Shown here: positions 25,331 to 36,488 of the stretch, in pieces
Numbering within the stretch: the first letter of the stretch is position 1
How the letters are laid out: each line of letters opens with the position of its first letter
Source: Symsagittifera roscoffensis
Taxonomy: Eukaryota > Xenacoelomorpha > Acoela > Convolutidae
Direction of reading: 5' to 3'
Length of the DNA stretch: 64,000 nt
NCBI RefSeq assembly: GCF_963678635.1
Contig: NC_087063.1
Span: 64,525,290 to 64,589,289 of the forward strand
Notes under the pieces: generated by a model
The model's database searches: none
What the model saw: only the letters and a program-made list of their open reading frames with translations
Told to the model about the DNA's origin: nothing
Made by a program: the position numbers and the translations under genes

Positions 25331-25500
25331 GTCTTTTTTCGAATCTCCCTTCATCTTTGCCAAATATTCGCAATAATCATGAACTCTTGACCATTTTATC
25401 ATAATTGCGTGACAACTAGCCCAACTATAAATTCCATTTTGGAAACGTATTGAATATATTTAAACCTTTTTCTTTGCTCAAATTCATTAAAATTGCCTTT

Positions 25501-25714
25501 TTAATGCAGTTTCTTGAACCATCGCAAGGTTTTCGTTATATTGATGATCATTGATGCTTTAATTTTATTGCATATTTTATTGGTTCTATCTTTAACAGCT
25601 TTCTCCTATTTAAGATTAGTTGGCTCAAGTGGAACTCCTATAAGCTTCATGTATTGTTTCCATCATTCTTTTTCTATGTCATTTAAATAATTGGAAACAG
25701 TTTTCTCTAAAATT
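25501..25714 (-). pseudogene. Decayed coding frame, copy 1
   Basis: On the minus strand a frame about 70 codons long keeps the motifs ILEKTVSNYL, WKQYMK, VPLEPTNLK, EKAVKDRTNK and LRWFKKLH, broken by two in-frame stops. The partner copy at 27126-27351 keeps the same frame with different breaks, which supports an ancestral coding sequence rather than chance. The family is not recognised; a retroelement or transposase product is possible. Confidence 0.4.
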
Positions 25715-25806
25715 TAGTTTCTCTGTTATCTCTGATTTTAAGGGTATCGTTCTTCATTATTTCAATTCATTTTTTGTCCAGTATTTGTTTTTGTCAATTT
25801 TTGTCC

Positions 25807-27413
25807 AATCGATAGTTCATACAACAAATATAATCGAGATTTTTAATTACAATAGTTTATGGAAAAACTCTTTAATTCAATTATAATCTCTTATTTTGCC
25901 AAAATTTTCTTAAGCCAAATTGGAAAATTTTTTGATTATCTCCGTTGGTTTATTGTTTTTATATCAATGACAGAATCTCTAAAAATGAGATATCTTGTCA
26001 CAAAATGGTTTATCTGAACACAAAAACTCACCACTAAAAACTTCAATTTAAAATCTGCTTCATGAAACAAGTTTAATGGACAAGAAAAGAATAAAAACAA
26101 GAACGTTGTAATTTTGAATTGATTTGAATTTTTTTCTAAAAATCACTATTTTAACAAAAATTAACGTCTACAAAAAGCATAAAACACAAGCAATTCAGAT
26201 GCAAGGTCGAAGACGAAACAGGCAAACAAGATGGATCATAATCAGTTGTAAGGGATTTTTTGCAGAAACATTGAAATAAAAATTGTGATAAAAATCGTCG
26301 ATTATAATTTTATGGAAAAATAGATAGATAAGTACTCAATTATAATCAAATAATTGTATTATATATGATTAGATTTTAACCTTACAAAATTATAATCGAT
26401 TTTAACAGGCTAATACTTTTTTCGTAAATATAGTCATACTATAGTCGATTATTAACACTTGAAACCTAATGCACGCTTCTCTAGTCTCTCCAAATTGCCC
26501 GTTTTATGCTTTACACATGAAAGCATTCCCGCATTATAAAAATTGTTTCAAATTGATTGAGGCAGCAAATTGATTTTTATCAATTAAATACACGACTCAA
26601 TTGTAACACACAAGTTTTAATATTATCAGACTAAAAGTCAGAGTTTGCCAACTTACCTTCTCAAAAACTGATCAAGATCAATGAAACGGCAGTCGGGATT
26701 TCAGGGTTTTGCACTGATACGCGTATTCATGTTCAATGTAAAATGATTTCTTTGCTTGATAAAAAGTGGAATTTGTCGCAAATTAATTTTACCGAAAGAA
26801 ATACATTGTCAAATTTTGTACCCCTATAGTCTTGCGAATCCAATATGCTGTTAATATAATCACATCTTGTTTAAAGAAAAAAAATCGACAACAGAAAGCC
26901 ACAACGAGCACAAAATATGATATTATTAAATTTTGAACTTGAGCATGTGATGATGGTTTTTTTTCGAATCTCCTTTCATCGTTGCCAAATATTTGCAATA
27001 ATCATGAACTGTTGACCATTTTAGCATAATTGCGTAACAACTAGCCCAACTATAAATTCCATTTTGCAAACGTATTGATTATATTTAAGTCTTTTTCTTT
27101 GCTCAAACTCATTAAAATTGCCTTTTTAATGCAGTTTCTTGAACCATCGCAAGGTTTTCGTTAAATTGATGCTCAATGATGCTTTAATTTTTTTTGCATG
27201 ATTTACTGGTTCTATCTTTAACAGCTTTTTCCGTTTTAAGAACAGTTCGGTCAAGCGGAACTTCCATATATTTCATGTTTTGTTTCCATATTATTCTTTT
27301 TATATCGATTAGATAGTTGGAAACAGTTTTCTCTAAAATTTTGTGTCTCTGTTATCTCTGATCTTTGAAGGTATCGTTCTTCAATATTCCAAATCCGTTT
27401 TTGTCCTGTGAAA
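25807..27413. repeat. About 2-kb tandem duplication, copy 2
   Basis: This is the second half of the head-to-tail duplication. It lacks the internal 376-bp duplication of copy 1 and diverges near TTTGTCCTGTGAAACC. Confidence 0.85.
27126..27351 (-). pseudogene. Decayed coding frame, copy 2
   Basis: The minus-strand frame has motifs ILEKTVSNYL, IWKQNMK, VPLDRTVLK and EKAVKDRTSK in one open stretch. An A-run near 27193-27200 then shifts the frame before LRWFKKLH and the stop. Compared with 25501-25714, the internal stops of that copy are absent here. The frame upstream may extend to 27420 in another phase. Product unknown. Confidence 0.4.
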
Positions 27414-27604
27414 CCTTTTTGCAAAAAAACAAAGAGTCGTTGATAGATTCTACTAGAATATAAATAATTCTCCTAGTCATATTTTTGATTTTCTTTAATT
27501 TAGCTATCGTTTTGACTTGGCAAAACTTTTGTGATTGTCAGTATTTTTCAAACAAACTTCGAATATTTGACTAAGATGTTTTGATATGGATTTTCCCGTG
27601 TCTG

Positions 27605-28000
27605 TTCAAAACATTCCTATACAAAACAGTCCAATACAAAACAGTCCGGAAAAGTATGAAAATGAAGGAAAAAACAGTCCGATACAAAACAGTCCGAAAA
27701 ACAGTCCTAATTGATAATTGTTTTAACAAGCCGGCAGGCCGAGAATTGTCCTTTGATCAACAAACACGATGATCAAAATAGTGACCACCGCAGTCGCGCC
27801 ATTGTGTTGCGAGCTTGCCAACAGAGGGAAGGACTTAATACAATTTTAGAGCCGGTTATTGCCGCAAAGCGGCGACGCGCGCGTAGCGCGCCCACCGGCG
27901 ACCTTAAACCGGACTGTTTTGTATTGGACTTTTTTTTTCCTCCATTACATGATTTTCGGACTATTTTGTATTGGACTGTTTTGTATGGGACAGTTTTGAA
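27605..28000. mobile_element. Small inverted-repeat element with repeated motif arms
   Basis: The left arm (27605-27696) and right arm (27910-28000) are inverted copies of about 92 bp. Each is built from repeated ATACAAAACAGTCC words, and together they enclose about 213 bp. The centre is unusually GC-rich (GCGGCGACGCGCGCGTAGCG near 27870-27890) against an AT-rich background. No transposase is present. This is a foldback or MITE-type element; target duplications are not clear. ORFs through it on both strands are by-products of the symmetry. Confidence 0.75.
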
Positions 28001-29970
28001 TATGCACCGTCTTTTCCGCATACTTTTTATACGGAAAGGTTTAAGATAGTAACTTTTCCCAAATTTACAAAAAAAATTGCCAATTCAATTTGAATGTATT
28101 TCTGTACCATAATTACTGAAAAAAATCAATTCTGGAAAAGTTTGGCTCACTTTCAAAGTTAAGCATTTTAATTTTTAGATAATGTTTATAATGTTTGCAT
28201 TTCGAACAATAAAATTTCGAAACGAGATTTAGAAAGAATCTCCTACTTACTTAATTAGGGGTTTGAAATTATATTGGAGACATCAAAAAATCAATTTTGA
28301 CAAACCATGTCATATGCAGAAGGGTTGTTTAATATCAACAAACTAAATCAGTGGTTCTCTCAGTAGACTAATGCAACGAAACGAGTAGTTTGGACTCTGA
28401 GATTCCGTTATTGTACTCTGCGACAATTATTCAATGAGACTTTTCAAATTTGTTATACTTTTTTCAATTTGGAAAAAAATTTTTAGGAAAAATTTCTATC
28501 TTACAATTTTTTTGTACAAAAAGTCACAAATAATGGGCACTATAGTTTGTACTGTTAATGCGAAAGCGGAGATTTAACCCATCTGGCTATTTTGTCTATT
28601 AGTGTTTCACTATACGCAAATCAATTTACTTTGTACCTCAATTAGCGTGTGGGAAAATCATTTTCAAAAAACTCAAAAAGTAGGTTTTTGAATCTTTTTA
28701 TTTTCACTTGTTTTGAAAGCCACCCATTTTCTTGAAATAATTACAACTCCATAGACCTTAAAATGCAGTCAGAATTTTTTTGCCCTGATACAAGCATTCT
28801 TGCTTGTTTTGGCTTAAACTCGAAAGCGCAGCTTTAAAGTTTTGGTATAAGAGTTTTCTGAGTTTGAAATTTGAAAGTTTTAATTCAAAGTCTTTTGGTT
28901 TTCTAAAATTGTCTGAGAAAACAGCTGTTAATTTTTTTTGGAAATTAAATTTGCAATGATGAATCAAAACAAACGATTTTCATATATTTTACAGTTTTGA
29001 TATTCGAAATGCTATTGGTAAAATTTTTTTTTCATCTGAGAATTGAAAACAACTTACTTTATCAATTTCAAGTTTTGAAAATTTACTACTGTTAAAAAAA
29101 AGTTAACCATTTTTTGTGGCATCATTTTATCTATATAATAAAATATTATCAGCAAAACATGAGACTTTATGATTTATCGCAACTATGGCATGATTTATCC
29201 GCTCACTTGTTCAAACGCCTAATAAAATTATCTTACATCAAGAACACATCAAACACTGCTGCTCGTATCAGAACAAAATGACCGTTGCAAATGGCATTTA
29301 ACTGGTTTTAAAGGTTTTGTTGATAAAATTTGGGTTAAATCTACAATTAACTTAACAGTTCAAAACTAGTTTTTGTTTTTCCATCCTTTAGCAAGACTAA
29401 GATCTGAGTAAATTTTTTGAGGTCTAGCAGTGAAAAAAAAATTTTGTTGACTTTTCTAACTTTTGGTATAAGAATCTTTGTGAAGTCTAAAAACTAAGAA
29501 TAATTCCTAAAATTTTTTATGATCCAGCAAGTTTTGTGACTCTGAGGACGAATGTTTGTATAGAAGAAAATTAAAAATTACTTCTGTCTGCAGCTTTTCT
29601 CGCGATTTTTTTGAAAGCTTTAAAACTGATAACTTAACCATTTTGGGGTAGTTAATGCGTGCAAAATTTCCAACTATTTTTAAATTTGGCTCCAAAACAT
29701 ATCTTAATTAATAATTTTGAGCAAATTTTTTGACTCAGATATTGGCTCACCTAGATCTTGTTTCTGAGGGGAAAGATCTTTAAAAAATTATTTCTCTTTT
29801 ATTTTAATATTAATAAAATACCAAAATTGGTCAAGTAAAGTTCGATTCTCGCTCTGAGGCGCCTGAAAACAAGCTTTATTCAGTCTTACGGCCGTCTCTC
29901 AGGAGATGTTTTTGTAAAAAGACTTCTTCATTTGTATTTTGTGTGATGACATTTCTTGGAAACAATTTAA
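28001..29970. other. AT-rich spacer with a family A remnant
   Basis: No gene is supported. A degenerate forward family A copy can be traced at about 28540-28815 (ATGCGAAAGCGGAGATTTAA, GCGTGTGGGAAAATC, CATAGACCTTAAAATGCAG, CCTGATACAAGCATTC). Confidence 0.4.
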
Positions 29971-30332
29971 TGTTGTCCCGACTTCGTAACGAAAGAAACG
30001 GAATATTTGTGCTTGGTTGGGTTTTTTTCAGACAAATGTCGACCATTTAACTAGCCATTTCTGACAAAGTTTTTTTTAATAATTCGAAAGTTATTGTTGT
30101 CTCCTGAGCTAAATTTTTTTTTTACCTGTGATCAATTTTTGTAATGTTATGGCTAATTGTAGGTAGCTAATTTGGCCAATTTGGGACAATTAACGCGCGA
30201 TATATTTCAAATTATTAACGCGTAAGCCCAGTCTTAATCCAACTTAGAAATCGTTCAAATCGTGTCAAAGGAAAGCTAATTGCCATAATTGATTTGTTAC
30301 TAGAAAAAAAATCTATCAGTTTATACTTTATA
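29971..30332 (+). mobile_element. Family A element, forward, 3' truncated
   Basis: The copy starts TGTTGTCCCGACTTCGTAACG and runs through ACGCGCGATATATTTC and TTGATTTGTTAC. It stops after TATACTTTATA, where a family B fragment takes over. The B insertion or a deletion removed its terminal hairpin. Confidence 0.75.
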
Positions 30333-30447
30333 CTTTTTACTGCTTTAGGAGAGCTCGCAAAATCAATTTGGTCGACCTTAAAAAAAGTCGTCAAAATTTT
30401 CGAAAATCCGCCCCCCCCCCTTCGAGAAAATCCTAGATCCGCCCCTG
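30333..30447 (-). mobile_element. Family B terminal fragment
   Basis: It contains GAGAGCTCGCAAAATC, GGTCGACC and a C10 run, and ends TAGATCCGCCCCTG. It joins the truncated family A copy directly, so one of the two events post-dates the other. Confidence 0.7.
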
Positions 30448-31822
30448 CTTGTAAGTGAATTATCTTCCTTATTTTGAACTCCATAGCTTCCTAATATCTC
30501 AAACCTCCATATCTCAATAATGAAACATGTATGTCAACAAATTGAAACATATTTGGCAACAATTATTATCTGTTATTATCTGGACGCCTGTTTTTCTAGT
30601 AGGGACGATTATAACTGATAGAAAAAAGAATGAGTGGTAAGAAAACGCTAAAATATTGTTAGCTTTGTAGTAGAAATAAAAAGACGGTTATTAGTACTTT
30701 CACTTCGTGAAATGGTCGGAACAGAAAAAAAAACGAGAAGAAATGATCAGATGTAAGAAAGACACGCACCTGACAGATTAAACTGCACCTCTGGAACTAG
30801 TCTTCGTTCGATGTAACTTCCCTATCTGAGGAAATGGCTATCAATATCATACCACCCACACTATTATCCTTTCCTTTTGAGATTATAATTTGAGATGGTA
30901 AATTATAAACTAAATCCAAGTGTGAATTACTTAATAACCAGCCAGGGGTCAAAGTATTTGAAAATCAACAACAAAAAAGTTCAAAAATTGTTTAGATAAT
31001 TCATACTTTCAAAAAGATAACAATAATAATCAAAAAAAGGTAAGCTTAAGGCTGTTCCATTGTAGTTTGATTTAAGTATTGCAAATTAGATAAACTGCAA
31101 ATTGTCTATTTTATTTACCCAGTGTTAGTTAGAGTCTAAATGAATGAAGGATAACACGTGTGTGTGAAGGGTGAATTGGAAAGCGACTCAACAAAGCGAA
31201 AAAAATGATACAACAAAAGTAAAAACAACGAGGTTGGCGGGCTTTTTGTTTAGATGCGCAGTCAGCTGCTCAACGGGGTGTGGATAAAAGTGAATCTTTC
31301 CGGATAAATTTGGATTGTAAGATAACCACGCCCATGAACAAATGCCTCTGGATGCCGGATGGTTTTTTGCATGAAAAATGGAAAAATAGCAGCCATAAAT
31401 CATCTGGACAATCTACGCTAAATTTTCATAACGTCCGATTTTTTAAACGCCGTCTGATTTTCAAAAGATTGCCGCCATTTTACAAATGATTTGAAAGAAA
31501 AACATTTTGTGAAAATTTGGATGGTTTTTGCCAATTGCGGCCCAGCTATTTAGTTGCAAACAAAACAACATTTTCCAAATTTTACTACTTTGATATTTAA
31601 CTATTCTGCAATTAAGATATGTAACATAAATATATGCATCGGAACGACCGGCGTGTTTTTTTTTGTAAATTACATGTGTAAGTGCAATAAACTAATAAAC
31701 CAATTGATATGATCAGATTTATTGCAAATTTTTACCGGTTGCGCGGCGGTGATATTTTTGGTGTAGACTAACTGCACAAACTGTTGTGATTGATTCGCTT
31801 CAATAATTCTACACTATTTTTC
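30448..31822. other. Single-copy-looking spacer
   Basis: No repeat family is recognised. The part at 31140-31490 is less AT-rich and has short overlapping ORFs on both strands without motifs. Confidence 0.3.
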
Positions 31823-32005
31823 ATGATGTTTTTGCTTCCTTTTGGTGGCTATGTACTTTTCCCCTTCGTCGCACACGCCACTTTTTTCGACAAGCAAACA
31901 AAAATAAACAAACAGATTTTTGAATATCATTACGATTACCATATCTCTACTTGTGCAGTTCAATGCCATCAGAGAATCAAGTCTACAGTCAGTGTAATAA
32001 ATTAG
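31823..32005 (+). CDS. Possible small secreted or membrane protein
   Basis: A 60-codon ORF from ATG ATG at 31823 encodes a strongly hydrophobic start (MMFLLPFGGYVLFPFVAHA) that resembles a signal peptide with a plausible cleavage after AHA. A hydrophilic tail with two cysteines (CAVQC) follows. The 69-codon version begins at a TTG and is not preferred. No family is recognised, and AT-rich DNA readily yields hydrophobic ORFs, so this is only a candidate. Confidence 0.22.
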   Translation: MMFLLPFGGYVLFPFVAHATFFDKQTKINKQIFEYHYDYHISTCAVQCHQRIKSTVSVIN

Positions 32006-32587
32006 TTTATTCGGCTAGAATTTTTGGAGCACGCTGGGTAGGATGGGCATCAGCATGCAGAATGGATTTTACTGCAAAAAAAAACACTTTTATAAATAAT
32101 TTTTCTAAGATTATAAAAATTTAACCTCTCCATTATAGTATAATTCAACTCTATACTAATCTCACGAAATAATTTTTTAGCGGTGAGCTCCATTTTTCAT
32201 ACCTGCGTCACGACTACTCAAACTTAACTATTTTTTGGGAGGTTTAATTGGGTCGCAGTCCAACTGGGTTCGTATAACCAAGAACGAATTAGTCTGATTT
32301 AATTGAAAGCCTCTTTAACCCTGATCAAGTGGCTAAACAGACAGGGCGCAATACTTGATGTTTCTTATTTTTATATTTTTCTAAAAAATATATATGCAAC
32401 TGACATTTCGCCAAATTTAACGCGCACAAATAGCACGATAGAAAACTAGTGTAAAAAATAGAGAAAATGATGTTTGCAGGTTGCTAGACAAATATTATCT
32501 TACTGTGTCACACTGGCTCCGAGAATATGTTCAAGACAGCAAAAATAAGTTTTTGAGCTCAAATTGTACACAAATGTGCCAGATAAA
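32006..32587. other. AT-rich spacer
   Basis: No supported feature is seen between the candidate small ORF and the next family A copy. Confidence 0.3.
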
Positions 32588-32984
32588 TGTTCCGACTTTT
32601 GTATCGAAAGTAAAGGAATATTTGTGCTCGGGTGGGTTTTTTTTTCAGACAAATTTTGACTTTTTAACAAGTAATTTTTGACGCAATTTTTTTGTACATC
32701 ATTCGAAAGGTATTGTTGTCCTGAGCTTAAACTTGAAAAGATATTTCACCTGCGATCATTTTTTGCAATAAGTTAAGGAAGTTTATTTGCCAAACTGATT
32801 TGTTAATGGGAGTGAAATCTATCATTTTGTACTTTCTATGGCGTTTCCCGGGATGATTTTCACAAAAACCTCAATTTAAAAAAATCATTTTTTACATTTA
32901 ATTGTTTCATGCTATTACTGCTCAATAGACCTTAAAAAGCAGTCCGAATATTCAGGGCTTCGGCCTGATACGAGCAGTTTTGTT
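32588..32984 (+). mobile_element. Family A element, internally deleted
   Basis: It starts TGTTCCGACTTTTGTATCG and ends CCTGATACGAGCAGTTTTGTT. The central GCGCGATATATT block is missing: the sequence jumps from GATCATTTTTTGCAATAA to AAGGAAGTTTATTTGCC. The terminal hairpin is CAGGGCTTCGGCCTG. Another forward copy follows after 38 bp. Confidence 0.8.
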
Positions 32985-33022
32985 TCGAAATTTAGAATTA
33001 AGTAATACAGTTTTATTGTTGT

Positions 33023-33542
33023 CGTTCCGACTTTCGTAACCAAAGTAGCGAAATATTTGTGCTCGGGGTAGGTTTTTTTTCTTCAGACAAACTTCGACTC
33101 TTTAACTTGCCATTTCTGACGGATTTTTTAAATAATTCAAAAAGCATTGTTGTCCTGAGCTTAATTTTGAAAATTTATTTCACCTGTGATCGTTTTTCGT
33201 AAAGCTATGTGGGTTTAAGGGTTGCCCTTCTGGCCAATTTGAGACAATCAAAACGCGATTTATTTCACCCTATTGATGCGTAAGCGGATATTTAACCCGT
33301 CTTAGATATCGTTCCAAATTGGTGGAAAGAAGCTCATTTGCCATAATTGATTTGATACTGGGAGCGAAATTTATCACTTTATACTTTATATGGCATGTAG
33401 GGGAATGATTTTCACAAAAATTCTCAATTTTTTTTAATTTTCATTTTTTTTTATATTTTTTTTTTCATGCTAATACTGTTTCATAGACTTTAAAAGGCAG
33501 TCAGAACATTCAAAGGTTCGCCCTGATACGAGCAGTTTTGTT
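33023..33542 (+). mobile_element. Family A element, forward, near full length
   Basis: It runs from CGTTCCGACTTTCGTAAC to CCTGATACGAGCAGTTTTGTT with the central core decayed to AAAACGCGATTTATTTC. It lies head-to-tail behind the internally deleted copy. Confidence 0.8.
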
Positions 33543-33778
33543 ATGTTTAATTTCGGAGTTTTAGCCCATCGGATGCTCTGTGGGCAATAGCTCTTTCTTG
33601 TAAGGAGATAGGAGTGTTAAATTGGTTTATAAAATCCTTATGAGTTTATAACTATCAACTGCTTACCTCGATGCTGTCTAGAGACACCTAGAAGCAACAG
33701 TGCAATTTGTTATTGTTTTACATAATACAGTTGGAATAAACTTAACCCCCCAAAATATGCCGAACATATTCATTATGA

Positions 33779-34096
33779 AGTTACAGGACTCAGATTGCCA
33801 AAGGGAGCTATCGAGAACAACAGAGACATTCGAAGAGGTGTATTGGGTCTCCAATATCAAGTTTCAGCCTCAGTGATTTGAAACAGACACTAGGTAAAAC
33901 AAACATCGATCTCCAACCGATAACGGACAAATTTCTCGATTGTACAAACAATCGGATATATATCTTGGGTCAAATAAAAGTGAAGATTACATTGAACGTT
34001 TGGACGAAACACGATAGAGTTTTGCTGATCCTGGGGAACCATCAGCAAGTTCAAAAATCTAGAGGAAATGAGAAACAAAAATCTAAAGAAAAATAG
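33779..34096 (+). pseudogene. Retroelement aspartic protease fragment
   Basis: An open frame of about 105 codons has the layout of a retropepsin. GSPIS appears where D-S/T-G-(A/S)-x-(I/V)-S is expected. An L-x-P segment and LDCTNNRIYILGQIKVKITL follow; the hydrophobic-ILG strand followed by alternating V-K-I is typical of this fold. The catalytic Asp is not visible: the residues before GSPIS are C-I instead of D-S/T. With no recognisable gag or reverse transcriptase next to it, this is a dead fragment of an LTR retroelement pol gene. The ending is lysine-rich. The assignment is by motif only. Confidence 0.5.
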
Positions 34097-34202
34097 GAGG
34101 GGCAATGAACAGTGTAGTTTATTCATGTTTTTGGATTAAAATGAACATTAGATTTTAGTACAGCTTCCAAGTCTACATCAGTAAATCTGACTTTTCTTAG
34201 CA

Positions 34203-34466
34203 TCACCCTGGCGTTTTGGTAATTTCTGATTCTAACATCATTGCTTTCCTGGGAATAGTAATATAGTTTTGGCGTGGAAACGTCGCCGTCATTGCTGAAC
34301 AGCTCACTCCTTCTCCTGACACCGATTGTTTGTCGGCGTTGGCACTGTAGTCAGAGATTCTATAACCAATCATTGAAATGTGTTCCAATTTATCACTCTC
34401 GTTTTCGTCGTTGAAAAACACTCTTGACGCCTCCCGTTTCGTGCGTCTCCGCTTCGTTGCGTCTCT
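34203..34466 (-). CDS. Possible coding segment, unknown product
   Basis: A minus-strand frame of 87 codons lies in a stretch clearly richer in G and C than its surroundings. It begins with a very basic patch (RDATKRRRTKREAS), continues with an acidic part (NDENESDKLEH), and ends TIPRKAMMLESEITKTPG. An overlapping frame at 34370-34606 is also open, so a frameshift or splicing is possible. No domain is recognised. It may be an exon, or a degraded gag or other element protein. Confidence 0.28.
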   Translation of the reverse strand, partial: RDATKRRRTKREASRVFFNDENESDKLEHISMIGYRISDYSANADKQSVSGEGVSCSAMTATFPRQNYITIPRKAMMLESEITKTPG

Positions 34467-34703
34467 TCACGCAATCTTCTCTGTCTGGCCACTGCATTCC
34501 GATTTGGTTGATAAACTACCCGATTGGCTTCGTGCTCGATATACCCACGAGCGCCGCTAGTGCCTTTGAGACATATCGCTCCACTCGAATTTAACAGAAT
34601 TAGCATTGCAACTCATCGACTCATGGAATGCCTTTTTTCATTTGCACTGCATGTGGTAGAGTTCTATTAACTATTGATTTAATCAACTGTACACCTGAAG
34701 ATT

Positions 34704-34961
34704 TCACTCCTGTCTTAGGCCAAGGTGCTCGTCTGCATGCACAGTCCTGCTATTTGTGCTCCCTGTAGCGAGCGTTGGGTCGTCTTCTACCTTATCGGGT
34801 TCGAACTCCAGCGGGTGCTTCCAATTTAGCAGCGCCATGACTAGGTTTCTAGATTGTCCCGCTGTGTCATGTCTGAACGCTTTGGACCCGTTGCTCCGCT
34901 TAAATTGTTTTAAGTTGATATGCGAATTTCGTCCAGCTCGCGCTTTTCTGATTCGGTGTAT
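34704..34961 (-). CDS. Possible coding segment, unknown product
   Basis: A minus-strand frame of 85 codons without an ATG start lies 240 bp upstream of the frame at 34203-34466. It contains LVMALLNWKHPLEFEPDKVE followed by an acidic, Thr/Ser-rich tail and a stop. Mixed codon use and low homopolymer content are coding-like. The plus-strand 131-codon ORF at 34756-35151 overlaps it and runs into family B, so it is less credible. Function unknown. Confidence 0.28.
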   Translation of the reverse strand: MHRIRKARAGRNSHINLKQFKRSNGSKAFRHDTAGQSRNLVMALLNWKHPLEFEPDKVEDDPTLATGSTNSRTVHADEHLGLRQE

Positions 34962-35062
34962 TCACCAAATTTTGTTTAAAAAAAGTTTGCTTTCCGCCCT
35001 TGCTGCAGTTCGCACGGAAACAATATTGCCGCTTTTTGAGGTCCACAAGGTAATGTACTATG

Positions 35063-35456
35063 CAGGGAAGGATCTAGGATTTTCTCGAGGGGGGCGGTTT
35101 TTCAAAATTTTTTTTTTGATTTGGTCGACTTTTTTATGTCGACCAAATTGATTTTCCGAGCTCTCCCAAAGCACTACAACGACTCTGCTTTGGCCAAAAC
35201 TTTGAAAAAAAACAGGCCGAAAAAGGCGTTTTCAGGCACTTTTGGAAAATGTTGGCCCAAAAATCGCGTTTTTTCGGCGCGCGCTCCCCATTTAAAATTA
35301 GTATTATTGGCGCCAGGGAGGCACCTTTAGAAAAAAATTAGGGTTCGTCATCAAAAATGGATATCTCAAAATGGTTCAAAGGGGGGGACCCTTTGGGTTG
35401 GCAGTGGGTCCAATCCCAGAGGAAAAGGGCCCACCACCCCCTAAATCTGCACCTAA
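35063..35456 (+). mobile_element. Family B element, near full length
   Basis: It starts CAGGGAAGGATCTAGG, contains GGTCGACTTTTTTATGTCGACC, CCGAGCTCTCCC and GGCGCGCGCTCCCC, and ends in a decayed CCCCCTAAATCTGCACCT. Orientation matches 23219-23560. The 71-codon plus-strand ORFs inside are by-products. Confidence 0.75.
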
Positions 35457-36254
35457 TATTATGCCTCCATGCAATAATACATTTTTTTTCAGCCGTCTTC
35501 AAGCGTATAAAACAGGGCCGATGTTTCTTTCGACCACTATCGCTGCTCAGTGATCTCGAATTGAAGGTTTAATTAAATTGTTTTTCTAATACTTTCAAAC
35601 ATATCATTATACTGAGAAACCGGTACGCCTGGGCCAGATTTATCGAAACGTTAGAAAATATAAAAGAGTGTCTGAATTCTAATCAAAACGCATATAGGTA
35701 TCGATGTGGCCGTTTGTATCTACTTACTCATTCAAATATTTTATGATTATTTAAAAGTCATCTTTGTAAAAGTTATTTTTATGAACTTTTTACTTGAGCC
35801 GCCATTTGCTAAAGTTCAACGCAAAGAAAGTATATTGCTGTTAATAAGCTTTTTTCTTCTGTTGACATAATATATTGGCTCCCAGAGTTCTGGTTGGAAA
35901 ACTTCGTTCCGGCTCTAGTAGCCGCTCCGAGTGGCTTTAGTTGATTGTGTGATATTTTGGGTTTGAATTTTTTACCTGTTGAGAGATGTCGCCCGAAAAT
36001 TTTGCTATCGCAGAAAGGTTTGGGTACATATGAGGAAACCAATTACCCCGGGCTGTCTGAAAATTGGCCTAGCCCGTGACGTGATGATAAAGTTGAAGCG
36101 GTTTCTAATTGGTTGTTCCATCATTGTTGGTTGACTCTGTCCAGTTTTGGTTGACAAAAAAAAAACAAAACGAAAAAACCTGTCGATGGCTTTTTTGCAC
36201 AAATATATAGAAATACTGCAAATATATACAAGTACTTTTTTGCACAAAGTATTA
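35457..36254. other. Spacer without a visible gene
   Basis: No gene is supported. Two minus-strand ORFs of 77 and 80 codons overlap at about 36005-36042 and lack motifs. Short AATATATA words recur at 36200-36250. Confidence 0.3.
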
Positions 36255-36353
36255 TATATTGGCGCCTAAAGCGTCCTTAGAAAAAATTTAAGAGTTGGTC
36301 GGCCGAAAGTGGAAGATATAAGTCACCCCCCCCCCCTCCTAAATCCGCCCCTG
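36255..36353 (+). mobile_element. Family B terminal fragment
   Basis: It begins with TATTGGCGCCTAAAG and ends in a C-run followed by CCTAAATCCGCCCCTG, the family B terminus. Confidence 0.65.
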
Positions 36354-36488
36354 CCACGTACATCAGTTTTTCAGGGTTCACACATGTATAACCCGGACTT
36401 TTGCAGAGTGGTCAGAAAGGATGAATTAAGTCAAAGTTGTATACTTTTCTAGATCAACATAAAACTGATTCGCTATTCTATTTCATGA

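Larger units (their letters stand above)
23835..25806. repeat. About 2-kb tandem duplication, copy 1
   Basis: From AATCGATAGTTCATAC onward the sequence is repeated head-to-tail from 25807. Shared landmarks include ACGTCTACAAAAAGCATAAA, GCAAGGTCGAAGAC, TAGTCTCTCCAAA, AGTCTTGCGAA and AACCATCGCAAGG. Copy 1 is longer because it carries an internal duplication of about 376 bp. The copies look roughly nine-tenths identical by eye. Confidence 0.85.

Noticed and set aside
27711-28049. 112-codon plus and 82-codon minus ORFs
   Set aside because: They cross the small inverted-repeat element and arise from its motif-repeat arms and GC-rich core.
34797-34815. GGGTTCGAACTCC resembling a tRNA B box
   Set aside because: No T-stem, anticodon arm or acceptor stem could be folded around it, and the site lies in a coding-like minus-strand frame.
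34756-35151. 131-codon plus-strand ORF
   Set aside because: Its last third runs into a family B transposon, and its first part overlaps a more coding-like minus-strand frame.
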